Shown here: positions 36,853 through 44,515 of the stretch, one piece after another | Layout: each line of letters starts with the position of its first letter | Position numbering within the stretch: the stretch's first letter is position 1 | Assembly (NCBI RefSeq): GCF_000020325.1 | Contig: NC_010730.1 | Span: 360,001-424,000 of the forward strand | Reading direction: 5' to 3' | Source of the DNA: Sulfurihydrogenibium sp. YO3AOP1 | GTDB taxonomy: Bacteria > Aquificota > Aquificia > Aquificales > Hydrogenothermaceae | Length of the DNA stretch: 64,000 nucleotides | Program-made: the position numbers and the translations under genes | The notes under the pieces: generated by a model | The model's input: the letters and a program-made list of their open reading frames with translations, nothing else | Told to the model about the DNA's origin: nothing | Databases searched by the model: none

Positions 36853-37337
36853 TAAGTCTCCACATAGGTTAATGATTCTCTTTTGTTTCTTAGCATTGTA
36901 AGCTGCTGTTGTAGGTCTTCTAATATCTTTAGTTTTACTTCAATTTCTTTTTCTACATCTGATTTTGGTTTATAAAGCTCTCCATCGAAAAACGTTCTTC
37001 CATATTCTGCAATAAAGAATGAATCAGCTTTATCTGTTTTGACTCTTGTCATTTTAGCTTCCATAAATTTCTTTATTGAAAATGGATTTATTACTGCTAC
37101 ATTATAGTCATTTTCATACAGATAATTAGCAAGCTTTAAATGGTAAACTCCTGTATGCTCCATTATGATAAGCATATCTGACTTTTTAAACTTCTTAAGG
37201 TAAGGCTTTACTTTCATTTCAAACTCAACTGGGTCAGATTTAACTTCAAAATTTTCTTTCTTGTTATCATACAAAACTGTAGCAGTGAATGAGTTTTTAG
37301 ATACATCAATTCCTATGACTATTTTGTAGCTGTTCAT
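36846..37337 (-). pseudogene. IS110 transposase, N-terminal fragment (DEDD domain)
   Basis: The fragment reads MNSYKIVIGIDVSKNSFTA (first catalytic Asp at about 10), IIMEHTGVYH (Glu), VKTDKADSFFIAEYG (Asp pair) and a coiled coil KILEDLQQQLTMLRNKRE. It is cut at VETYQ by the IS256 end, and the stop codon is supplied by guest DNA. GGAGGT before ATG 37337 makes that the real start, although an in-frame ATG exists at 37355. The RuvC-like DEDD domain is hallmark IS110. Confidence 0.9.
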
Positions 37338-37386
37338 AATAGTACCTCCTTTCATAAAATACTTGACATGAAAGAAACTTCCTGAT

Positions 37387-37520
37387 AACCTATCATCGTA
37401 GTTAAATACAGGCTTAAAAGCCTAATGTTCTAATTCAGGTTGTAGGAAGTAGAGGAAGGACAGTCTAAAACATCCTGAGCGGTCTTAAAAGACCAATGAC
37501 AGTCACTTGATCTGTCCTTC
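37387..37520 (-). ncRNA. predicted IS110 bridge RNA (target- and donor-binding loops)
   Basis: Two stem-loops lie between the IS110 left end and its transposase. Loop one (37455-37520) has stem GAAGGACAG/CTGTCCTTC, 5' guide TGTCATT (37495-37501), inner hairpin GGTCTTTTAAGACC and 3' guide CTCAGGATG (37471-37479). Loop two (37387-37441) has stem AACCT/AGGTT, 5' guide TAGAACAT (37425-37432), inner hairpin AGGCTTTTAAGCCT and 3' guide TACGAT (37395-37400). The loop-one guides match both halves of the interrupted target. The loop-two guides match the element's right and left ends. This is the published bridge-RNA logic. The transcript probably extends upstream and downstream of these limits. Confidence 0.85.
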
Positions 37521-37601
37521 TTTTTTCTCTCATGTCTATAATTATTATAAAATCTTATTCTCTTATAGTTTAAAAAATTTTTGGTATATTTAATATACGA
37601 T

Positions 37602-37843
37602 GACATATAAGGTTATCCTTTATTTAATGCTTATCATTCAACCTTTTCTTGTCATCCTGAGGACTTTAGTCCGAAGGATCTCTTTTTAAATTTTATAAAA
37701 ACCACTAATTTCTCACCCAAGGTACAAATCTTAATAATTCTTTTTTGAAATCTATTATACATTTTTCCATGCTTTTTAACTTATACGTTGACACAAAAAG
37801 TCTCTTTACAATGATAAAATATTAATTAAACTAACTTTAAGAG
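37602..37843. repeat. MITE remainder with REP unit, upstream of ftsY
   Basis: Contains AACCTTATAT and the GGTTGAATGATAAGCATT spacer on the minus strand, the complete REP unit 37651-37682 (inner GGACTTTAGTCC) and the terminus AATTTCTCACCCAAGG near 37708. The last 100 bases are the ftsY promoter region. No gene is visible. Confidence 0.7.
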
Positions 37844-37852
37844 GTGCAGGCG

Positions 37853-38767
37853 TTGTTTAAATCTTTCTTTGAAAAAGTCAAAAAAGGTCTTGAAAAAACA
37901 AAAAAACAATTAGCTGAAGGCTTTAGTAAAATTTCCTTTGGAAGAAAGATAGATGAGTCATTGTTTGAAGATATAGAAGCTGTTTTACTTAAAGCAGACG
38001 TTGGAGTAAAAGCTACTCAGGAGATAATACAATTTTTAAGAGAAGAGAGCAAAAAAAGAAAAATCACCGAAGGCCAGCAGTTAAAAGAGCTATTAAAAGA
38101 GAAAATATACGATATTTTAAAAGATTGCGAAGGAAGGCTGACATTTTTAGGTGAAAAGCCGGATGTTTTATTATTTCTTGGAATTAACGGAAGTGGAAAA
38201 ACTACAACCGTTGGAAAGTTAGCTTATATGCTAAAACAAGACGGCAAATCGGTAGTCCTTGCTGCGGCAGATACGTTTAGAGCTGCGGCAATAGACCAGC
38301 TTGAAGTATGGGCTAACAGAGTAGGAGTTAGAATTGTAAAACATCAGCCAGGAGCAGACCCATCAGCGGTTGTTTTTGATGCTATAAACAGTGCTAAAGC
38401 TAAAGGCGATGATATTGTTATTGTTGATACAGCCGGAAGGCTTCATACAAAAGAACATCTGATGAAAGAACTACAAAAAATTAAAAAAACGATTGCTAAA
38501 TTTTCTGAAAATCAACCGGTAGAGACCTTATTAGTCTTGGATGGAACGATAGGTCAAAACTCAATAAATCAAGCAAAAACATTTAAAGAAGCAACGGATG
38601 TAAGCGGTATTATTATCACAAAGCTTGACGGAACATCAAAAGGCGGAGCAATCATTCCTATCTGTAAGGATTTAAAAATACCAATCAAATTTATCGGCGT
38701 TGGTGAAGGAATAGACGATTTACAGCCATTTGACGCAAAAGAGTTTGTAGATGCACTATTTGAGTAA
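37853..38767 (+). CDS. ftsY: signal recognition particle receptor FtsY
   Basis: An SRP receptor GTPase of about 304 residues with a short basic amphipathic N-terminus and an NG domain. It has G1 GINGSGKTTTVGKLA near residue 110, DTFRAAAIDQLE, G3 VDTAGRLHTK and G4 TKLDGTSKGG. It docks the SRP-ribosome complex at the membrane. A GTG at 37844 is in frame, but GAGGTG there looks like the ribosome site for the TTG at 37853, giving MFKSFFEKVKKGLEKTKKQL. pyk begins 6 bp after its stop. Confidence 0.95.
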   Translation: MFKSFFEKVKKGLEKTKKQLAEGFSKISFGRKIDESLFEDIEAVLLKADVGVKATQEIIQFLREESKKRKITEGQQLKELLKEKIYDILKDCEGRLTFLGEKPDVLLFLGINGSGKTTTVGKLAYMLKQDGKSVVLAAADTFRAAAIDQLEVWANRVGVRIVKHQPGADPSAVVFDAINSAKAKGDDIVIVDTAGRLHTKEHLMKELQKIKKTIAKFSENQPVETLLVLDGTIGQNSINQAKTFKEATDVSGIIITKLDGTSKGGAIIPICKDLKIPIKFIGVGEGIDDLQPFDAKEFVDALFE

Positions 38768-38773
38768 ATAACC

Positions 38774-40171
38774 ATGCTAAACCTGCCAGAAATCAAAACA
38801 AAGATTGTATGCACCATTGGACCGGCATCTTCTGATGAAGAGACTATTAAAAAATTGATTCAAAATGGCATGAACATTGCCAGAATTAACTTTTCTCACG
38901 GCTCTTTTGAATCTCATCAAAAAGTTATAAATCTTCTTAGACAAACAGCAAAATCTTTAAATAAAAGAATAGTTATCTTAGGAGACTTGCCCGGACCAAA
39001 AATCAGAATTGGAGACTTGCAGCCTCTTGATATAAAAGTTGGCGATAGGTTAATCCTTTCAGATAAGCCACAGGAAGGAGTCATTTCTGTTAACTTAAAA
39101 GATTTTTCTAAGTACTTAAAAGTTGGAGATGTTATTTATATAAACGATGGATTTTTACAGTTTAAGGTTGAAGATATAAAAGATGATAAAGTTTATGTTG
39201 TAAGTTTAACAAATGGGAAGCTTACTTCTCGTAAAGGTATAAACCTGCCAAACGTAGATTTACCATTAAAAGCCATCGGAGAGTTTGAGAAAAAATGCAT
39301 TGAGTTTTCAAAAGAAGTTGAGATTGACGCTTTATGTGTATCCTTTGTTAGAGATAGGCAGGATATTGTAGATGCAAGAGAGTATGCAAAAAGTATAGAT
39401 TACCATCCTTTTTTGATTGCAAAGATAGAAAGACCAAAGGCAGTAGAAAATATAGATGAGATTATACAAGAAGCTGATGGGATAATGGTTGCAAGAGGAG
39501 ACCTTGGCATAGAAACGCCGATAGAGTGTATAGCAATTACACAAAAAAGAATCATTAAAAAAGCAAATTTAGCCGGAAAGCCGGTGATTACTGCAACACA
39601 AATGCTTGAGTCTATGATTGAAAGCGTTAGACCAACACGAGCAGAGGCAACGGATGTAGCAAATGCAATATTAGACGGAACAGACTGTCTTATGCTATCG
39701 GCAGAAACTGCTGTTGGCAAATATCCAGATATAGCAGTTTTAACATTAAAAAATATTGCGAAATGCATAGAAAAAGAAAGATATGAAAGTCCAATGTATG
39801 AAGTGCTTTTGAAAGACCTTTCAAAGTCAAACTCACTCCAAGATACTATGACACTAAATGCCTTTAATTTAGTAAAAAACCTAAATCCTGAGTTTGTTAT
39901 AACTCCAACATCAAGTGGAGCCACAGCTAGAAGAATGAGCAGGTTCAAACTTCCTGTATGGATAATTGCTGTTTGTTTTAATAAAAATGTAGAAAAAAGC
40001 TTAGAATTTTCATATGGTGTTTATCCAGTATACGAAGAACAAATGCCAAAAAATTGGAAAGAGTATATCAAAAATATAACATTATTGAAAAATGGCTATT
40101 TTGTATTAATCAAAGGTCCTTCTGAGAAAAACCCGGATGAAAGTAACACGTTGGAAGTGATAAGGGTTTAA
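38774..40171 (+). CDS. pyk: pyruvate kinase
   Basis: A 465-residue glycolytic kinase. It starts IKTKIVCTIGPASSDEETI and has NFSHG (substrate loop), GDLPGPKIRIG, the B-domain lid, the catalytic-site KIERPKAVENIDEI...DGIMVARGDLGIE, and KPVITATQMLESMI. The C-terminal allosteric domain ends with a short acidic tail. It follows ftsY by 6 bp and probably shares its transcript. Confidence 0.95.
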   Translation: MLNLPEIKTKIVCTIGPASSDEETIKKLIQNGMNIARINFSHGSFESHQKVINLLRQTAKSLNKRIVILGDLPGPKIRIGDLQPLDIKVGDRLILSDKPQEGVISVNLKDFSKYLKVGDVIYINDGFLQFKVEDIKDDKVYVVSLTNGKLTSRKGINLPNVDLPLKAIGEFEKKCIEFSKEVEIDALCVSFVRDRQDIVDAREYAKSIDYHPFLIAKIERPKAVENIDEIIQEADGIMVARGDLGIETPIECIAITQKRIIKKANLAGKPVITATQMLESMIESVRPTRAEATDVANAILDGTDCLMLSAETAVGKYPDIAVLTLKNIAKCIEKERYESPMYEVLLKDLSKSNSLQDTMTLNAFNLVKNLNPEFVITPTSSGATARRMSRFKLPVWIIAVCFNKNVEKSLEFSYGVYPVYEEQMPKNWKEYIKNITLLKNGYFVLIKGPSEKNPDESNTLEVIRV

Positions 40172-40550
40172 TGTTTGCGAATGAGAGAATTTTGAGCTGA
40201 GAGTGATCTAAAAATTAAATAACCTTTTAGTCGTCATTCTGCAACCGAGCGAAGAATCTCCTGTTTTATTTTTAAAAAAAAATCAAAAAAAGAGATCCTT
40301 CGGCTTTACAGCCTCAGGATGACAAGGAGCTTCCGAATGGTGTCATTTTGAAGCTACAGCGAAGAATCTTCGCCTTTGTCCCTCTACAGTGTCATTCTGA
40401 GCGTAAGCGAAGAATCTGCATCCTTTCACCTCTCACTTATTTATTGCATGGGCAATTAATGAATTGACTCTACTTATATTTCAAAGCTAATTCCTGCTTT
40501 CTTTATAATATTCAATTAATTTTGAAACGCTCTGGAATTAATTTAATTGT
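40172..40550. repeat. REP cluster between pyk and the tRNA genes
   Basis: Four REP units: 40233-40260, 40292-40323 (inner GGCTTTACAGCC), 40342-40370 and 40391-40417 (GTCATTCTGAGCG...AGAATCT). Then comes the palindrome relative GGGCAATTAATGAATTGAC at 40450-40467, preceded by the recurrent CTCACTTATTTATTGCAT. The hairpins may terminate pyk transcripts. No gene is visible. Confidence 0.85.
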
Positions 40551-40552
40551 GA

Positions 40553-40558
40553 TATAAT
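40553..40558 (+). promoter_or_regulatory. -10 element of tRNA-Leu
   Basis: A consensus TATAAT lies 13 bp before the mature tRNA 5' end, inside TTAATTGTGATATAATAT. Nearly the same string precedes the next tRNA, so the promoter block has been duplicated. No strong -35 is seen at 17 bp. Confidence 0.6.
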
Positions 40559-40571
40559 ATATATTTACTTT

Positions 40572-40655
40572 GCGAGTGTGGCGGAATTGGCAGACGCGCG
40601 GGACTTAGGATCCCGTGCCCGAAAGGGCGTGTGGGTTCAACTCCCACCACTCGCA
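40572..40655 (+). tRNA. tRNA-Leu (anticodon UAG)
   Basis: The 84-nucleotide class II tRNA has acceptor stem GCGAGTG/CACTCGC, anticodon loop CTTAGGA giving UAG, a long variable arm (TGCCCGAAAGGGCG) and T loop GGTTCAACTCC. The discriminator base is A, and CCA is not encoded. It is highly GC-rich against the AT-rich background, as expected for a thermophile. Confidence 0.97.
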
Positions 40656-40656
40656 C

Positions 40657-40685
40657 TTGAAAAGAATATTAAATTGTGATATAAT
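40657..40685 (+). promoter_or_regulatory. promoter of tRNA-Gly
   Basis: TTGAAA at 40657-40662, a 17 bp spacer and a consensus TATAAT at 40680-40685 lie between the two tRNA genes, so tRNA-Gly can be transcribed alone. Confidence 0.75.
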
Positions 40686-40701
40686 ATTTAGTATCTTTTA
40701 T

Positions 40702-40774
40702 GCGAGAGTAGCTCAGTTGGTAGAGCGACTCCTTGCCAAGGAGTAGGTCGCGGGTTCGAGTCCCGTCTCTCGCT
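40702..40774 (+). tRNA. tRNA-Gly (anticodon GCC)
   Basis: The 73-nucleotide tRNA has acceptor GCGAGAG/CTCTCGC, D arm GTAGCTCAGTTGGTAGAGC, anticodon stem ACTCC/GGAGT around GCC and T arm CGGGTTCGAGTCCCG. The discriminator is U and CCA is not encoded. Most of the gene is antisense to the 3' end of the converging CorC-type gene. Confidence 0.97.
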
Positions 40775-42014
40775 CTTCTAACTTTTTGATTAAAACTTCT
40801 AAAACTCTTCTCTTTTCAATTTTCAAAACTTTGAAAACATATTGGTCTATAACTATCTCTTCATCTTTCTTTGGCATTCTTCCAAGAATGTAAGTAATCA
40901 TGCCGTTGATAGTTTCAAATGGTCCATCCGGAATATTGATATCTATATAATTTTTCAACTCTCTAATTTCCATAAGTCCATCTACAATAAGCTCCGTTAA
41001 AGATTGTTTTTTTAGTCTTACTTTATCTTTTTTGACAAACTCATCTTTAATTTCTCCTACTATTTCTTCTAAAACATCTCTTAAAGTGATTATTCCGATA
41101 GTTGCTCCTCTTTCGTCAACGACTACAGCTATATGGTCTTTGTAGTTTTTAAAACCTTTTAAAACATTTGGCAGATTTGCAAACTCCGGAATGTATCTAA
41201 TACCTTTCATGTACTTTGTTATTGGCTCGTTTGGTTTTGCAAAAATTAAATCATAAGACCTTACAAATCCAATTATTTGGTCTATTCTTTTTCTATAAAT
41301 CGGAATTCTTGAATAACCTGTTTCTTTAAATATCGGGACTATATCCATAACCTTTTTATCATCAGAAACTGCAATAACATCTGAAAGTGGTACTACTATC
41401 TCCGATATTCTTCTTTCGCTAAAAATTAAGATATTAGCTATTATTTTTTTCTTTAATTCATCTATTTCTTTAACTTCAGAAATCAGTAAATCTAAAATTT
41501 CTTGCTTTGATAAAGGTTTTTCTGATGCAGGTTTTAGCTTAAAAAGTACGAAAACAATTTTGTTTATCAAATTTGCAAACATTAAGAATGGCTTAAATAT
41601 TTTTCTAAAAACTTCTAAAAAATGAACAACATAATAAATAATGTCATTTGCGTAATGCTGAAAAATACTCTTTGGAATAACTTCACCAAACAGAAGAGTC
41701 AAAATTACTATAGCTTCTGCAAAGATTTCTTCTTTTCCTTTTATGATAGGTGTATAATAGGAAATATCATGAAGTAATGCGACAAATGTAGATGTTGCAA
41801 AAGTTATGCTTAAAATCGTGCCAATCAATCCAATAGAGATATATTCATTGTAATGTTTAGCCAAAAGCTGATAAATTTTTTCTGCTTTCTCATCACCTTT
41901 TGAAGCTTGATACTTTAATTTGCTTTTGTTTACTGAAAATAACGCAATCTCTGAACCGGAAAAAAGAGCCTCAAAAAATATAAATAAGATTATCAATATT
42001 ACAGAACTAATCAT
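40713..42014 (-). CDS. CNNM/CBS/CorC-type membrane protein (3' end antisense to tRNA-Gly)
   Basis: A 433-residue protein with an N-terminal CNNM (DUF21) domain of about three TM helices (residues 1-140), paired CBS domains at about 205-320 (YSRIPIYRKRIDQIIGFV, HIAVVVDERGATIGIITLRDVLEE) and a C-terminal CorC/HlyC domain. The family is linked to magnesium or cobalt export. The last 20 or so residues (RETGLEPATYSLARSRSTN) are read from the complement of tRNA-Gly. The true ancestral end was probably close to IKKLEER. It overlaps the paralogous gene upstream by 8 bp. Confidence 0.88.
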   Translation of the reverse strand: MISSVILIILFIFFEALFSGSEIALFSVNKSKLKYQASKGDEKAEKIYQLLAKHYNEYISIGLIGTILSITFATSTFVALLHDISYYTPIIKGKEEIFAEAIVILTLLFGEVIPKSIFQHYANDIIYYVVHFLEVFRKIFKPFLMFANLINKIVFVLFKLKPASEKPLSKQEILDLLISEVKEIDELKKKIIANILIFSERRISEIVVPLSDVIAVSDDKKVMDIVPIFKETGYSRIPIYRKRIDQIIGFVRSYDLIFAKPNEPITKYMKGIRYIPEFANLPNVLKGFKNYKDHIAVVVDERGATIGIITLRDVLEEIVGEIKDEFVKKDKVRLKKQSLTELIVDGLMEIRELKNYIDINIPDGPFETINGMITYILGRMPKKDEEIVIDQYVFKVLKIEKRRVLEVLIKKLEERETGLEPATYSLARSRSTN

Positions 42015-43272
42015 TTTCTTCCCCGTTAGAGTTTGGAGTTTCTAATCTCTCTATCATTACCTTTTCTATTCTGTTTGAACTCATTTCAATAACTTTAAAT
42101 TTGTAATCTTGAACGATGAACTCTTCATTTTCCTCCGGAAATCTTTTTAAATAGTCAAGAATAAAGCCTGCTATGGTGTCATAGTCATAGTCTTCTGGCA
42201 ATACAATTCCAAGCTCATCTGTTAAGAATGCAACATCTTCCTTACCGGAGACAATCCATACATTATCTGAAATTTGTTTTATTGTTGCTTCTTCCGGTTC
42301 ATACTCCTCTGGTATATCTCCTACGATTGTCTCAATCAAATCTTTGTATGTAATAAGTCCAACGGTTGTACCATGCTCATCTACTACGATGGCTATATTC
42401 TGCTTTGATTCGTTAAATTTTTTCATTGCATCTAAGACGGTTGTAAATTCTGGCAAAAATAAGATTGCTTTTATAAAGCTATCTATCTTCTCTTCTTTGC
42501 CCTCATAGATTAAAAATAAAATATCTTTTAGATAAATAACTCCAACCACATTATCAAGATTATCTTCATAAACAGGAATTTTACTATAATCTTTACCCTC
42601 TAATATTTTTGCTAACTCTTTTACTGAAATTCCTTTTTCTACTGCAAATATATCTCTTCTTGGAACCATTATCTCGGTTATCGAAATCTCTGATAGTTCA
42701 AAAGTATTAAAAATCAACTCCGTTTCTTCTTCTGACAGAATCTTATGTTCGGCTGACTGATGGATGATGAATTTTAAATCTTCTTCTGTTATTTTGTGTT
42801 CATGGGTAGCAAGCTCTAATCCAAGTTTGTTTAAGACGAAAGTTGTAAATTTTAAAAAAACAATTCTAAAAGGTGTTATTAAAATGTAAAACAGATAGAA
42901 AGGTCTTGCAGTTATTAATGCATACTTTTCTGGATAATTTGTTCCGATAAGCTTTGGCGTTATATCTCCAAGACTAAGTAAAAGTAATGCACTTACTAAG
43001 GCTCCAACTGCTAAATACTCTTTTCCAAAATGGTTTATGGTGAATGATGCTATTAAAGATGTTGCTGTTATGTTTGCAAGCTCATTACCTATCAAAAATG
43101 TAATTACAAGTTCCTTTGGATGGTTTCTTAAAAACTCTACAAGCTTTGCAGATTTTGAGCCAGTATTTGCTAATTTTTTTATTTTTATTCTATCTAAGGA
43201 AAAAAACGAAGATTCTATAGCAGCAAAAAACCCGGCTGTTAAAATAACCAAGAATATTATTAAAGCTTCCAT
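42007..43272 (-). CDS. CNNM/CBS/CorC-type membrane protein (paralogue)
   Basis: A protein of about 421 residues with the same layout as its neighbour: a TM domain beginning MEALIIFLVILTAGFFAAIESS, CBS domains (YSKIPVYEDNLDNVVGVIYLKD, NIAIVVDEHGTTVGLITYKDLIE) and a CorC domain ending in an acidic tail. A longer in-frame start at 43311 would run into the OppF-type gene. ATG 43272, 7 bp after that gene's stop, starts cleanly at the first TM helix and is preferred. The pair arose by duplication and may form a heteromer. Confidence 0.85.
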   Translation of the reverse strand: MEALIIFLVILTAGFFAAIESSFFSLDRIKIKKLANTGSKSAKLVEFLRNHPKELVITFLIGNELANITATSLIASFTINHFGKEYLAVGALVSALLLLSLGDITPKLIGTNYPEKYALITARPFYLFYILITPFRIVFLKFTTFVLNKLGLELATHEHKITEEDLKFIIHQSAEHKILSEEETELIFNTFELSEISITEIMVPRRDIFAVEKGISVKELAKILEGKDYSKIPVYEDNLDNVVGVIYLKDILFLIYEGKEEKIDSFIKAILFLPEFTTVLDAMKKFNESKQNIAIVVDEHGTTVGLITYKDLIETIVGDIPEEYEPEEATIKQISDNVWIVSGKEDVAFLTDELGIVLPEDYDYDTIAGFILDYLKRFPEENEEFIVQDYKFKVIEMSSNRIEKVMIERLETPNSNGEEND

Positions 43273-43279
43273 GGTTAGA

Positions 43280-44221
43280 TCAGACAAAATGGCAGTATAC
43301 CTCTCTCCCATTTATATTTTTATAGTTTGGCTTTGTTTTACATTCATCTTTTTTGATTGGGCAACGACTGTAAAACTCACATCCATCAAAGCTTTCATCA
43401 TCTTGTTCTATAATGTTTGTTATTGTCTTTCTATATTTTGGATGATGTGGTGGCAGACTATCAAATAATATTTTTGTGTATGGATGCAATGGGTTTTCTA
43501 TAATATCGTTTTTTACTCCTTTCTCCATGATTTTACCTTTGTATAATACAACTATATAATCAGATAGCTTTCCAACTACGTTTAAATCGTGAGATATAAA
43601 AATAAAGCTTATATTTTTCTCGTTTTTTAGTTTTTCTAAAAGATTTACAATCTGTAGCTGAACTGTAACATCAAGGGCGGATGTTGGCTCATCTGCAATT
43701 ATTAGCTTTGGATTAAGAATAATAGCCCTTGCAATGGCTACTCTCTGCCTTTGACCACCAGAAAGCTCGTGTGGATATCTATCTAAAAATGTTTCATCTA
43801 ATTCAACAGATTTTATAGTTTTGACTACAATATCTTTTCTTTCATTTTTTGGTATATTATGAACTATTAAAGGTTCTTCTAAAATGTCGTAGATTTTAAA
43901 TCTTGGGTTTAAGGATGTTCTTGGGTCTTGGAATATGATGGATATTTCTCTTCTTAAAGCTTTTGATAAATTGTTTGTAATATCTATGCCTTTATATAAA
44001 ATCTTTCCTTCATTTGGCTTGATAAGGTTTAGAATAAGCTTTCCGATTGTAGATTTTCCGCTTCCGGATTCTCCAACAAGCCCTAAAACTTGACCTGTGT
44101 TTAACTCAAAGGATACATTATTAACAGCTGTGAAATAATTTTTACTGAAAAATCCTTTTTTTATAAGATATCTTTTAGTAAGATTTTCAACCTTTAAAAG
44201 CGGCTGCCTACTACTATCCAT
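43280..44221 (-). CDS. oligopeptide/dipeptide ABC transporter ATPase (OppF/DppF type)
   Basis: A 313-residue ATPase. Walker A is GESGSGKSTI at about residue 45, Q-loop IIFQDPRTSLNPRF, signature LSGGQRQRVAIARA, Walker B LIIADEPTSALD, and a C-terminal oligo_HPY domain with cysteines in CEFYSRCPIKKDEC that may form a cluster. It normally pairs with OppD, two permeases and a binding protein, none of which is adjacent, so it either works with genes elsewhere or is a remnant of a split operon. Confidence 0.88.
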   Translation of the reverse strand: MDSSRQPLLKVENLTKRYLIKKGFFSKNYFTAVNNVSFELNTGQVLGLVGESGSGKSTIGKLILNLIKPNEGKILYKGIDITNNLSKALRREISIIFQDPRTSLNPRFKIYDILEEPLIVHNIPKNERKDIVVKTIKSVELDETFLDRYPHELSGGQRQRVAIARAIILNPKLIIADEPTSALDVTVQLQIVNLLEKLKNEKNISFIFISHDLNVVGKLSDYIVVLYKGKIMEKGVKNDIIENPLHPYTKILFDSLPPHHPKYRKTITNIIEQDDESFDGCEFYSRCPIKKDECKTKPNYKNINGREVYCHFV

Positions 44222-44303
44222 TTTTATAAGTTTTTATAAGCAAAAATGTAAAAATTAAGTTTTTCATAATAGCTATATTATAGCATAAGAATATTTTATA
44301 TAG

Positions 44304-44503
44304 CTTGGGATGAGAAATTAGTAATTTTTATAGAATTTAAAAATGAGATCCTTCGGCCTTACGGCCTCAGGATGACAGAAAGGTTGATTGATAAGCATTA
44401 GAGAAAAAGACAACCTTATATGGAGGCTGCTTATAAAAATCCACACTGTCATTCTGAGCGAAGCGAAGAATCTCATGTTTTTGTTGAATTTCTCACCCGA
44501 CGT
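44304..44503. mobile_element. MITE-like element with internal REP units (intact reference copy)
   Basis: A non-coding element of about 200 bp bounded by inverted ends CTTGGGATGAGAAATTA (44304-44320) and the complement of AATTTCTCACCCGACG (about 44488-44503), sharing GGG(A)TGAGAAATT. Inside are REP units 44346-44377 (GAGATCCTTCGG...CAGGATGAC, inner GGCCTTACGGCC) and 44448-44474 (GTCATTCTGAGCG...GAATCTC), joined by the spacer GGTTGATTGATAAGCATTAG and GAGGCTGCTTATAAAAATCC. Parts of the same order recur at 13.2, 16.0, 27.0, 32.0, 35.1/37.7 and 52.9 kb. Confidence 0.75.
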
Positions 44504-44515
44504 ATATAAAAGTTG

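Larger units (their letters stand above)
35182..37599 (-). mobile_element. IS110-family insertion sequence, split by an IS256-family element
   Basis: Ends are defined by the interrupted repeat and by its own guide RNA. The left end is ATCGTATATTAAATATACC (minus strand, from 37601) and the right end is ...TTTAACATAGAACAT (to 35180), with the dinucleotide AT at both junctions (37600-37601 and 35180-35181). There are no terminal inverted repeats, as expected for the family. Order on the minus strand: left end with bridge RNA, transposase N-terminus, IS256 insertion, transposase C-terminus, short right end. Without the guest it is about 1.15 kb, short because part of the transposase seems deleted. 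Confidence 0.88.
35125..37725. mobile_element. MITE-like repeat interrupted by IS110 (outermost shell of a nested insertion)
   Basis: The left part, from about 35125 (AATACGTCGAATGAGAAATT) to 35181, and the right part, from 37600 to about 37725 (ending AATTTCTCACCCAAGG), reproduce on the minus strand the order found in the intact copy at 44304-44503. That order is a GGGTGAGAAATT-type end, a GAGATCCTTCGG...CAGGATGAC REP unit (37651-37682), the spacer GGTTGAATGATAAGCATT, AACCTTATAT and then GTCATTCTGAGCG. The IS110 insertion splits the last motif after GTCAT. No gene belongs to the shell. Confidence 0.75.
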
